Positions 1 through 7,803 of a stretch of DNA of 20,158 nt are shown piece by piece (the first letter of the stretch is position 1; each line of letters starts with the position of its first letter). The DNA comes from a virus. Location of the stretch: positions 1-20,158 of the IMG/VR virus record IMGVR_UViG_3300009604_003017. One strand, 5' to 3'. Below the pieces are notes generated by a model. It did no database searches and was not told the DNA's origin. It worked only from the letters and a program-made list of their open reading frames with translations. Made by a program: the position numbers and the translations under genes.

Positions 1-1210
1 CAACAAGAGTTTTAAGCGAGATAAAGTTGTTGGTAAATCCACCGCTTTGGCCAGCGATACCCGTAAGGGTCGGAGGCACTCCAAGGCCAGCATAAATACT
101 ATTAAGAACTGCTTGGTATTTTTCAGAACCCAAGAACTTGTAAACTTCACTATGAGATTCGGTGAAGGTAAGTTCTGGCCCCCAGACCAGTTCCATAGTG
201 CCACCGCCAACGTTGCCAATCAAAATATCTCTCAATTTGTTAATAGCCGCCTTGTTGGGAAGAATCTTATGATCTAAGCTACCCAAAGTCCACAGCCTGA
301 TATTAGATATGGCTCCATCTAGAGCCGACAAATCTGCCAACCTCATCTTTTCCAACATCATGATATCGTCTAGAATGGCATATATCATGGGGTTGGCCCA
401 CTGCATCCAGTCGTCCTTCTTGTAGTGGAACACAGACAATCTCTCCGCATCAAGTGGGATACGCTTGTCTCCTCTTTGAATGCCCCTCTTAACATTTGCT
501 GGAAGGGTATCTATGACATGCTGTGGAATACCCCCCTCTTTAAAATTGTCATGAAACATCTTGGTTGTAATAGTGAAATCCTTTTTCCCCAAGAATAGTG
601 AAAGATTTCCTTCTTTAATGTCTACGGTTGTTGGGTTGAAAAAGTTATAGCGCCAAGGAATAGATCCCTTTTCTGTCTTAGGAATTTTGACCTTTATATC
701 TTCTGCCAAAGACTTCATAAACTTACTAATCTCTGGAGTAATGTTGGCAAGGCTGCGATATATAACTACATTGCCAGTTTTATACAGGTTATTAAGAAAT
801 CTTTCGGATCTTTCTTTGCCATCTATCTTTTTGAACCATTGGTGATAAAATTTTTCAACGCTCTGGTTGGGATGAACTAGGTTTATGCCCTGCGAACCAA
901 AATCACCCATGAGGTCAATTACATTACGAATAATACCAACCTTGTCGTATGCGTCCATGCACATCTTAATAATGCGCTTTTTCTTTGCTGGAATATCTTC
1001 ATCAGCACGGAAGGCATAGTAATCTGAATTTCTGAAGCCCGTTCTCACAGAAACGTTAGGCTCTATACTGTCAAAGGTTTGTCTGTGGCTAGCCCGTGAT
1101 TTGGATATTCCATCATAGGCAGTTATAGAATCTGAGTATTTAGAAAATGCTTCTGATCGACCCTGCGCGTCCTCAGCCCAAGTAATAAACTGATCATTGT
1201 TTTCGTTCAT
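1..1210 (-). CDS. Phage portal protein (3'-partial, runs off left edge)
   Basis: The frame is open from an ATG at 1208-1210 to the window edge, giving 403 codons with no stop. The visible protein starts MNENNDQFITW. It lies directly downstream of the large terminase, where portal genes usually sit. Near the visible C-terminal end it has the stretch GLGVPPTLTG followed by a Gly/Ser/Phe-rich segment and NNF, which resembles the late part of phage portal proteins where bound-start residues precede the stem and crown. Earlier segments (DKVGIIRNVIDLMGDFG and WRYNFFNPTTVDI) also fit portal-like proteins. The portal would form the dodecameric DNA channel at the capsid vertex and dock the terminase motor. 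The start is preceded by a weak GGTGAG Shine-Dalgarno match. The family call rests on recalled motifs plus position, so an unrelated minor capsid protein is the alternative. Confidence 0.75.
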   Translation of the reverse strand, partial: MNENNDQFITWAEDAQGRSEAFSKYSDSITAYDGISKSRASHRQTFDSIEPNVSVRTGFRNSDYYAFRADEDIPAKKKRIIKMCMDAYDKVGIIRNVIDLMGDFGSQGINLVHPNQSVEKFYHQWFKKIDGKERSERFLNNLYKTGNVVIYRSLANITPEISKFMKSLAEDIKVKIPKTEKGSIPWRYNFFNPTTVDIKEGNLSLFLGKKDFTITTKMFHDNFKEGGIPQHVIDTLPANVKRGIQRGDKRIPLDAERLSVFHYKKDDWMQWANPMIYAILDDIMMLEKMRLADLSALDGAISNIRLWTLGSLDHKILPNKAAINKLRDILIGNVGGGTMELVWGPELTFTESHSEVYKFLGSEKYQAVLNSIYAGLGVPPTLTGIAGQSGGFTNNFISLKTLV

Positions 1211-1269
1211 TTTTTCTCACCATACAAACAATTGAAATGTAATTGGAATGCTATGTAACTATACACGGA

Positions 1270-3264
1270 TTAGTAGATATCTTTTACGCCGTCCACAAAC
1301 CAGTTTGGTCCCGAATATGGGTTTTCATCCTGTTTTGCTTTATAGGTCTTTCCTTTCACGGCAAACCCTCCATAAAAGTTATACTCTTGCTCTGAGGGCA
1401 TTCTTTGAAGGACTCTAGCGGACATGTTAGCCATAAGAAGTGCAGAGTATCGATCCTTACGCATCTTACGCTTCCTACCGGCGCCCACAATAACTTCTGG
1501 AGTATCCCACCTGTCTCTGCCGCTTGGGGTTTGGGTCATTGATATCATAGACAACTCATCTTTAAGTTCCTCAATATCCATAACGCATTCTTCCAAGGTG
1601 TCAAAGTGCCTATTTATAATTGAGTCTTCGGCGTGTGATAGCCCTAAGCTGACCGCATCGAAAAACGGAAAAATTAATGCCTTGTCTTCAAAATCTTTCC
1701 TTAGCCCATGATTAGCTTCGGATAACCAGTCGTATTTAGCAAATTGACACATTTCTAGAATGTGTAAGCCTCTCTCATCATCTGTGTCGGCCTCCTTGTC
1801 TTCATTTATAACAGGCCAAATAGGAATCTCGCCCTCCTGTATTTTGTCATTGTCATGCAGGGATTCCATAACTGCAATTCCGCCGCCTTGAGCATCCATG
1901 GCTATATGTATGCACGGAAACAATCTCATTAGGTCTCTAATTTTTCTGGCGCAGTACGCATAAAAATCCGTCTCTGAAGAATGCCCCTTCTTTACCTTCT
2001 CGCGGTGCTCTGATCTAGTGGTAGTCCAGCAATGAACAATTCTCCGATGACTTGGGTGGACTTCCAAGACAACTATGCTGAAATTGTCTACCTCGGAAGC
2101 GGGGTCAACGCCAAATATGTATCTCGCCTTCCGGTCTCCTAGCAGTGACGCTTCAAAAAATATCTCCTCCCCATTGTTGTCTTTGATAACGTTCTCATTG
2201 GTGATAACGCATGATTCGATTAGAGACCTCTTAAAGAATCCTTGGGAGTCTCTAGTAAAACACGCCCCAAACTCCATTTGATAAATCCCCGTGTGAACAG
2301 TCGCTTTGGAGCGAGCCACCTGAGCAGCATCCATGAAGCCCGGAGGAAGAATTTCATAAGGTATGCGTATAATTGAATATTGCTTCCAGTCAAAGTCCTC
2401 TGGCGGATCTTCTCCACCAAAAACTTCTCTAAGCTTAGAGCGGCGTCCCCCGCTTTTAATAATAGATTTCCACTTCTTCCAATATTCAGAAAAGTGATTA
2501 AAATCGTAATAGGCCGTACCAGAAATAATAATCTGATTATCCTTACTTTCAGAAATATAGCTCGATTCTTCCTCTACCTCCACGCCAAGTTCAAACGCTT
2601 TCTTTCTTGCTGCCACCCTTTTTACATTATCTATCGGATCAGCCGTAACAGCAGCAAATCCGGCTACCACTGTTTCAAAGATGTCTCTAGGTATAGAAGC
2701 AAATTCGTCACTAATAATATCATTTGCTCGTTGTCCACGAATTTTTTGTCCGTCGCCAAGGGGCAGACATGTAACAGTACTTTCATTTAGTCTCATCACG
2801 CATCGATCTACGTCTCTACGAGGTCCGCTAGTACTGCCACATATATCCCTTAATATTGGAGCATTTCTCCATATTGTCTCCATATATTCAAATAAGATCT
2901 TTGACTGTCTAAACGCAGCGCCGACGACGACTACTTTCCTTCTAGGTAATAATAAAGCTCTTAAAATGGCGTATAGAGAAAGCACGAATGACTTTCCAAA
3001 GCCACGACTAGCTATAAGGATAGGAAATTTTCTGTTCCACATCTCATACATCATCAACGCCTGAGAGGGCAACAGTTGAATATTTAGGATGTGCTTACAT
3101 AGGAAAGAAAAATATTCTGGCTGCGTCATAAGCCAAGCTAGCTTAAGATGGTAATCTTCTTCACGGGGCTTGAGAATAAGGGTCGGATTAAATATGTTCT
3201 TGTCTGGGATATCTAATCCTAGCCACGCATCATCTATCTTCTTTAAGCTAACTTGCTCTGTCAT
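1270..3264 (-). CDS. terL: Terminase large subunit (packaging ATPase and nuclease)
   Basis: This 664-aa protein powers packaging of phage DNA into proheads and cuts the concatemer. The N-terminal ATPase half shows a Walker A motif ASRGFGKS at residues 85-92, a Walker B motif DIISDEF at 182-188 with the catalytic acidic pair D186/E187, and a coupling motif IIISGT at 245-250. The C-terminal half looks like the RNase H-fold nuclease, with candidate metal-binding aspartates D387 (FGVDPAS), D457 (AMDAQG) and D604 (RKDRYSALL). The length is normal for the family. The portal gene follows after 59 bases and the dioxygenase gene precedes it by 19 bases. A GGA element sits just upstream of the ATG. I see no damage. 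No obvious small terminase gene lies next to it; the HTH/coiled-coil gene at 17071-17856 is a distant candidate. Confidence 0.95.
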   Translation of the reverse strand: MTEQVSLKKIDDAWLGLDIPDKNIFNPTLILKPREEDYHLKLAWLMTQPEYFSFLCKHILNIQLLPSQALMMYEMWNRKFPILIASRGFGKSFVLSLYAILRALLLPRRKVVVVGAAFRQSKILFEYMETIWRNAPILRDICGSTSGPRRDVDRCVMRLNESTVTCLPLGDGQKIRGQRANDIISDEFASIPRDIFETVVAGFAAVTADPIDNVKRVAARKKAFELGVEVEEESSYISESKDNQIIISGTAYYDFNHFSEYWKKWKSIIKSGGRRSKLREVFGGEDPPEDFDWKQYSIIRIPYEILPPGFMDAAQVARSKATVHTGIYQMEFGACFTRDSQGFFKRSLIESCVITNENVIKDNNGEEIFFEASLLGDRKARYIFGVDPASEVDNFSIVVLEVHPSHRRIVHCWTTTRSEHREKVKKGHSSETDFYAYCARKIRDLMRLFPCIHIAMDAQGGGIAVMESLHDNDKIQEGEIPIWPVINEDKEADTDDERGLHILEMCQFAKYDWLSEANHGLRKDFEDKALIFPFFDAVSLGLSHAEDSIINRHFDTLEECVMDIEELKDELSMISMTQTPSGRDRWDTPEVIVGAGRKRKMRKDRYSALLMANMSARVLQRMPSEQEYNFYGGFAVKGKTYKAKQDENPYSGPNWFVDGVKDIY

Positions 3265-3283
3265 TTTTCCAAAACCCTTTTAA

Positions 3284-3961
3284 CTATTTACCACAATGGA
3301 GCCTAACGACCAGTCTTTCTTTGCCTTCTGCTACACACCCCCCTTTATGAAAGGTGTTTGTATCAAATACAACTAGTGTCCCTGCTGATGCTTCAACTGG
3401 TTCTGCGGGATACTCTGTAAAGAGGGTTGGATAATCTATTTCTATCCTGTTTTTTACTTTATCATAGCTATTAGTATTATTCCACGCCTCTTGTCTCAGC
3501 GATTTGCCCTGTTGTCTTGAACCTACAGAACAGCTAAACGCTCCGCAGCTTTCATCTATGTCTGTTAGGTATATGAAGAACTTTAAGCACCAGTCTCTAT
3601 CAAAATGTAGCCATCCGTTTCTAGCTAGTTCTCCTGTAAATTTGTAATCATGTGTAGCATAAACATTCTTGCCGTAACCTCTAGCGTTGCCAGAATATTG
3701 TTCATGCAGTTTTCTCATCCAGTCTTCATTGTATACATGTGAGATTATGCTGTCGTCAGGAAAGGTACGCAACGCATCACCCCTGTAATTGCGGCCAAAT
3801 TCATAATGGCTCGCTTTGCTTTGACATTTGCCCAGTATATCGTCATGTAACTCTTGTAAAATGTCGCCGGATAGGTAGCGCTCAATTGTGAACACTCCGT
3901 CTGACACTAGCGTGTCATGCATATGAGATATTGTATCTCTTATTGTAAGTGTTTTTATCAT
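3284..3961 (-). CDS. PhyH-type 2-oxoglutarate/Fe(II) dioxygenase
   Basis: A 225-aa protein with the iron-binding facial triad of the phytanoyl-CoA dioxygenase superfamily: H119-F-D121 in WLHFDRDW, and distal H205 in DTNTFHKGG. R216 or R220 follows and would bind the 2-oxoglutarate carboxylate. The segment between them (LKFFIYLTDID..CGAF) matches the usual core strands, and AGTLVVFDTNTFH is the typical second-motif context. The family hydroxylates small molecules, lipids, sugars or peptides using O2 and 2-oxoglutarate. The substrate cannot be read from the sequence. It is the last gene of the sugar cassette, 10 bases downstream of the AroE-like gene, so hydroxylation or desaturation of a sugar or glycan precursor is a reasonable inference. 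Modification of a protein or nucleotide is possible too. Confidence 0.85.
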   Translation of the reverse strand: MIKTLTIRDTISHMHDTLVSDGVFTIERYLSGDILQELHDDILGKCQSKASHYEFGRNYRGDALRTFPDDSIISHVYNEDWMRKLHEQYSGNARGYGKNVYATHDYKFTGELARNGWLHFDRDWCLKFFIYLTDIDESCGAFSCSVGSRQQGKSLRQEAWNNTNSYDKVKNRIEIDYPTLFTEYPAEPVEASAGTLVVFDTNTFHKGGCVAEGKERLVVRLHCGK

Positions 3962-3971
3962 TTCGTTATCC

Positions 3972-4625
3972 CTATACCCCTATGGGAAACTCTAGGCCGG
4001 TATACAGCTTGAATTGATGTGACGCTTGCATGTTGGCTAGCTGTTTACCTGTGGCTGTTTGCACTATACAATCAATTATAGTATTATTATCGCTCACTAT
4101 AGATTTCAAATTTTCAACAGGTGTGCAGTTGTATACTACGCCATTATCTATATTATCTAATTGCTCCCAATTTTTTCTAGTAATATTGACATAGTGGATA
4201 TTAAGATCTTCTGCTGCCGCTTTAACTGCCGCTGCATATCCCCCGTTTCCTATGATATAAAAATTATCATGGTTCTGAAAGTCTTTAAGGTAATCTAGAG
4301 CAGCCAAATAGTCTGTGTTGTATGCTTTTAATTTGTTGTTTTCATTTATGACTGTGTTTGCCGCTCCTATCCGACCACCGTCCCAGATCTCATCAACATA
4401 CTCTAATACCTCTTGTTTAAACGGCATAGTTACCGCAAAGCCCTTTACGTCCAGTGTCTTCACAGATTTTATAGCATCCTCTATGCTGTCCACGGAAAAC
4501 GATTTGTAGATCTTGTTTAAGCCGTAGTAATAAAATGCGGTGTTCATCATTTGGCAACCGGTATTACCAGCAGTCTTGGCAAATGAACAATATACCTCTG
4601 TATCTTTATTGATCCACAAGTTCAT
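3972..4625 (-). CDS. Shikimate-dehydrogenase-like (AroE family) oxidoreductase, short form
   Basis: This 217-aa protein carries the AroE signature set in order: VTMPFK with the catalytic-type lysine K70, IGAANTV with N90, YNTD with D105, and a dinucleotide-binding glycine motif IIGNGGYAAAVKAA at about 124-137. Shikimate dehydrogenases reduce 3-dehydroshikimate with NADPH. This protein is shorter than the usual 260-280 residues, mostly at the C-terminus. The N-terminal substrate clamp that normally reads SxS followed by SP is degenerate here (SFAKTAGNTG). I infer a related substrate, for example a quinate-like or keto-sugar compound, rather than a housekeeping role. The start overlaps the upstream gene by 20 bases and has an AGGGAT ribosome-binding site. 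Neighbouring sugar genes support a biosynthetic role. Confidence 0.8.
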   Translation of the reverse strand: MNLWINKDTEVYCSFAKTAGNTGCQMMNTAFYYYGLNKIYKSFSVDSIEDAIKSVKTLDVKGFAVTMPFKQEVLEYVDEIWDGGRIGAANTVINENNKLKAYNTDYLAALDYLKDFQNHDNFYIIGNGGYAAAVKAAAEDLNIHYVNITRKNWEQLDNIDNGVVYNCTPVENLKSIVSDNNTIIDCIVQTATGKQLANMQASHQFKLYTGLEFPIGV

Positions 4626-5562
4626 TTAAATCCCTTAGTTTGTTTTTTATAACCCCATTGATTTTATCGTCTATGTCCAGTTTAATGAGTAAAAACTCAT
4701 CATCAGAAAGAACATAATGGCCACACACCTTTATCAATTCTTTCTTGTTGTCTTCGGGAACAAAATCCTCGTCAACCCATTTTCTCCATCTGTTTGAATG
4801 ATAACAAATTTGATAAAAATCTTCTATGTCATCACCCATTTCGTCCAAATAGCACAATGTTTCAAGCTGGCCCAATTCAGGGGCTATGTTTATTGCGTCA
4901 AGGCCCAAGTCAAACCTAGCTTTATATTCGTTGTTGGATAAGTAGTCTCCGTTGTGTTCTTTGCTCTTCTTGCCAAATTTTTTACACACCGCGATCATTT
5001 GTTCTAAATCGTTTGAATTGAAAGCTCCGGTATTAATTCTCTTGCCCAAATTCAACCCAACTCCAGATTGTATGGTTACGTATTCTATCGCGTCAAACAT
5101 TTCTGGTAACAACTTTGACTCTAAATCTGATAAAAATGTACTTAATGATGCAGCACTAAACTTTCTTATGGCCTCTTCTGTACCAACTTCAAATCTGATA
5201 TGTCTATTGGTGTAATAGCAAAATGCTATATTGCTTATACATTCTCTAAGTCCTTCATGATATCCAGAATATTTGACCCAAGGGTCTATGTGGATTATCT
5301 CTACATTTTCGCAGTCTGCTTTTAGGGACTCGTATCCGTCATCATCCATATAGCCCTGACTCGCCCCCGCGTGGTCTCTTTCAATTGTAACTCGTCCATT
5401 TACATACTTAGCAAACGTTTCAGTGGTCCAGTTGTTGACATATCCACCACTATAATCAACCTGTCTTCTCGAAGGAATGAAGCCAAACACATCGCCAAAA
5501 TCTATAACTGCATCGGTTATATTTAGAGACATCGGCCCTATAAAATATTTGATATTATTCAT
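4606..5562 (-). CDS. GatZ/KbaZ-like tagatose-bisphosphate-aldolase-family TIM-barrel protein
   Basis: I chose the ATG at 5560-5562 (318 aa) over an upstream in-frame ATG at 5610. It has an AAGGA Shine-Dalgarno just before it and leaves an 8-base overlap with the preceding gene. The protein aligns by eye with the GatZ/KbaZ family: SRRQVDYSGGYVNNWT with FAKYV (GatZ: SNQVN..GGYTGMT), ERDHAG (GatZ: GGDHLG), IHIDPW (GatZ: IHLDAS), FEVGTEE (GatZ: VIGTEV), TIQSGVGL (GatZ: VVQPGVEF), EHNGDYLS (GatZ: AHSTDYQT) and NIAPELG (GatZ: KVGPALT). GatZ/KbaZ proteins assist class II tagatose-1,6-bisphosphate aldolase, whose catalytic partner GatY/KbaY is not in the window. The protein may act alone as an aldolase or epimerase on a sugar phosphate. 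It sits between the nucleotidyltransferase-kinase fusion and the AroE-like gene. Confidence 0.7.
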   Translation of the reverse strand: MNNIKYFIGPMSLNITDAVIDFGDVFGFIPSRRQVDYSGGYVNNWTTETFAKYVNGRVTIERDHAGASQGYMDDDGYESLKADCENVEIIHIDPWVKYSGYHEGLRECISNIAFCYYTNRHIRFEVGTEEAIRKFSAASLSTFLSDLESKLLPEMFDAIEYVTIQSGVGLNLGKRINTGAFNSNDLEQMIAVCKKFGKKSKEHNGDYLSNNEYKARFDLGLDAINIAPELGQLETLCYLDEMGDDIEDFYQICYHSNRWRKWVDEDFVPEDNKKELIKVCGHYVLSDDEFLLIKLDIDDKINGVIKNKLRDLNELVDQ

Positions 5563-7456
5563 GGTCCTTTTGCAACATCTGATGTGACTTGAAAAATAAC
5601 AAATCTCCAAGCTCTCTCTCGTGGAGGGGAGACATGTTTAAAAATATAAGGGAGGTAATCGTCTTGATTTTTTCTAAATCGTATCCGTTGTCTACAATCC
5701 ATTGTTCGTACACCAACTTAAACTCATCCAGCTTAGGGTTAGATTTATAATTGTAAGTTACTATTTCTTTGTTAACATAGCAAGAAAAATTGTTACTATC
5801 TTTCATTGAGGAATAAGACATTAAGATTCCGCCATACATTTTTGCTAAGTCGTAATACACATCTCCAACGACCTGTCCCGCGAAATCTTGTCTCCAGTCT
5901 AATAGATAAAATCTACCGCAATCTGTGTGAATTACATTGTCAAATTGTAAATCTCCATGAAACATTTCTGTTGGTAGGCCCTTGCTCAGACGGCTCCATT
6001 TAAAATCATGCAATAAATCTTTAATGGAACTTGTTTTCACTCCGTTAACGATATGGCTGTTTAAATATGACTCCCCCCTTTCCGACAAGAACAATTTTAG
6101 TCTATCTAGAGTTTTATCCTTGTAGAATAATAAACAATCCTTTCTAATATCCTTATCAATCGGTTGCCACATATTATTCTTCATAAAAGATAGGAACTTT
6201 TTCCAAATATCGATATCATTGCAATCATATAAAGTGTTTCCTTCTAGCCACTTGTATGAAAACAAGTTGTTCCCGCAATAAACCACATCCGGGGCCAGCC
6301 CCCTTAACTTTTTGGCTCTCTCTACTCGCCCACTAATGAATTTGTCGTCTGAAGACAGTTTGATGAAATTGTTATCAACTCTGTAAAGAAATTCTCCGCT
6401 ATTTTTAGGGATGCTATACCTCACATTATCGTCGAATGTTTTTTGGGCATGCAAATAATTTTCTACCGTTCCGATGTCATACCAATCAAACATGTGGCCT
6501 TTCAGTGTTGAATATTTATCAGTGTTGTAGTAAGCGCTAACAACCTCCACGCCCTCCAATTCCTCCCAAAAGGTTTTGTAGTCATAAACTCCGGCCAACC
6601 CAATGAATGCATAATCATATCCATCTTCAGACTTATCTTTAAAATCAGTTATGTCTCCATTTTTGACATTTGCGGTGGAATATCTACTTGGAATACTCGT
6701 GGGGTAAAGGCCGAGCCAATCATAATCTACAGGAGGAAGGTCGTTTATAATAACTACATCTGCCGCCGCCCAAATAAATGGTCTCTGTAAATGTCTTTCG
6801 GCCTGTTTAATTGAATACCCCGGACCAGTTCCCTCCCCCTCATATTTGTCAACCGTGACAAAGGTAAAGTTTCTGTCTGGATGGGCCGCATCGCAATACT
6901 CTTTAACCATGTCTCCCCTATGCCCTAATACTATAATGATATCATGGTCTTTTGAAGTTTTATCAATGAGGTGAGAAATAATGGCCTTATTATTTAATGG
7001 TAACAGGCCCTTGTTTATGTGGTTTGAAAAGTCGGCCAATCTATTGCCGATTCCCGCTGCTAATATACACAACGCTGGTTTCGTGTGCTCGTGATCTATT
7101 CTACCAGAGCTACGAAAAGAATCATCTGAAATCCTAATCACGTCATCAACTTCGGGTGTGGAAGCTTCTTGTAAAATCACATCAGTTATTGCTATAATCC
7201 TATGTTTTCTTGGCGGTACAACAGTAAAGAATTCGCCAGCCTTCATTACTGTCTTTTCTACTACGCCTTCGTCGTTTTCTAACCAAACTTCAGCTGTGCC
7301 TTCAATTATATAGTTTGTTTCTAGCTTTTGCTCATGGTATTGGTAGCTTGTTTTTTTTCCAGCGTTAATATGCAGCCTCTTATAACAATACCGGTGGTTC
7401 AATTCTAGCCAAAGCTCTTTCCCCCAAGGCTTGTATACTGTTTTACAGTTCGACAT
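5555..7456 (-). CDS. Three-domain fusion: cupin (type II phosphomannose isomerase-like) + sugar nucleotidyltransferase + APH/choline-kinase-like kinase
   Basis: The likely start is the ATG at 7454-7456, preceded by GGGAG; an in-frame ATG at 7471 has poorer spacing. Numbering here counts from 7471. Residues about 10-120 form a cupin like the C-terminal part of ManC (YKPWGKELW, Y-x-Y-H, IIEGTAEVW, EVDDVIRISDD). Residues about 133-345 form a nucleotidyltransferase with LAAGIGNRL (137-145) and K154 in NKGLLPL. Residues about 360-638 form an aminoglycoside/choline-kinase-fold phosphotransferase with the Brenner motif HGDLQFDN (505-512) and DWR (525-527). Together they could isomerise or sense, phosphorylate and nucleotide-activate a sugar or small alcohol for a surface glycan. 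The substrate is unknown. It overlaps the HAD gene by 14 bases and the GatZ-like gene by 8. The frame is intact throughout. Confidence 0.85.
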   Translation of the reverse strand: MSNCKTVYKPWGKELWLELNHRYCYKRLHINAGKKTSYQYHEQKLETNYIIEGTAEVWLENDEGVVEKTVMKAGEFFTVVPPRKHRIIAITDVILQEASTPEVDDVIRISDDSFRSSGRIDHEHTKPALCILAAGIGNRLADFSNHINKGLLPLNNKAIISHLIDKTSKDHDIIIVLGHRGDMVKEYCDAAHPDRNFTFVTVDKYEGEGTGPGYSIKQAERHLQRPFIWAAADVVIINDLPPVDYDWLGLYPTSIPSRYSTANVKNGDITDFKDKSEDGYDYAFIGLAGVYDYKTFWEELEGVEVVSAYYNTDKYSTLKGHMFDWYDIGTVENYLHAQKTFDDNVRYSIPKNSGEFLYRVDNNFIKLSSDDKFISGRVERAKKLRGLAPDVVYCGNNLFSYKWLEGNTLYDCNDIDIWKKFLSFMKNNMWQPIDKDIRKDCLLFYKDKTLDRLKLFLSERGESYLNSHIVNGVKTSSIKDLLHDFKWSRLSKGLPTEMFHGDLQFDNVIHTDCGRFYLLDWRQDFAGQVVGDVYYDLAKMYGGILMSYSSMKDSNNFSCYVNKEIVTYNYKSNPKLDEFKLVYEQWIVDNGYDLEKIKTITSLIFLNMSPLHERELGDLLFFKSHQMLQKDHE

Positions 7457-7802
7457 TCTCAACTCCCGCATTCCTGTCTAGATTTATTGAATACACAGTA
7501 TCTCTACTGCTGTCAGGCTTTCTGTCATTTATCAAAACCCTATCTCCACCACCAATTCCCATCACTAGCTTATCATAAAATATACCTGTTTTTTGCAACT
7601 GTGCTTCTGTTTGTCTTCTACAGGATTCTCTTCTGCCGGTCACCAAGATGATATTATATCCCTTTCTATCCCATTCAATTAATTTTTCTCGCGCCCCTTT
7701 CAATAAGATAGGCTCTTTGCTTATTTGTTTATGAAGGTCTCCGTGGTGATGCAAAAGGGTTCCATCAATATCACAAAAAATTGTTTTCATGGTCTTACTC
7801 AT
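7443..7802 (-). CDS. Small HAD-superfamily phosphatase
   Basis: A 119-aa protein with the HAD nucleophile motif DIDGTLL (D11, D13), motif II threonine in LVTGRR (about 53-58), and a terminal INDRKP segment resembling the motif III/IV acidic loop. There is little room for a cap domain, as in small cap-less (C0) HADs that act on sugar phosphates. It lies inside the sugar cassette between a putative glycosyltransferase and the nucleotidyltransferase-kinase fusion. It could dephosphorylate the ulosonate-8-phosphate made by the KdsA-like enzyme (a KdsC-like job) or another sugar phosphate, but the sequence does not decide this. The start at 7802 lies one base after the upstream stop; an alternative ATG at 7790 is four codons in. 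Neither start has a strong ribosome-binding site. Confidence 0.8.
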   Translation of the reverse strand: MSKTMKTIFCDIDGTLLHHHGDLHKQISKEPILLKGAREKLIEWDRKGYNIILVTGRRESCRRQTEAQLQKTGIFYDKLVMGIGGGDRVLINDRKPDSSRDTVYSINLDRNAGVENVEL

Positions 7803-7803
7803 C

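Noticed and set aside
47-277. Plus-strand 76-codon frame
   Set aside because: It lies antisense to the continuous 403-codon portal frame.
5563-5610. Upstream ATG at 5610 for the GatZ-like gene
   Set aside because: The ATG at 5562 has an AAGGA site at good spacing and gives the 8-base overlap seen at other junctions.
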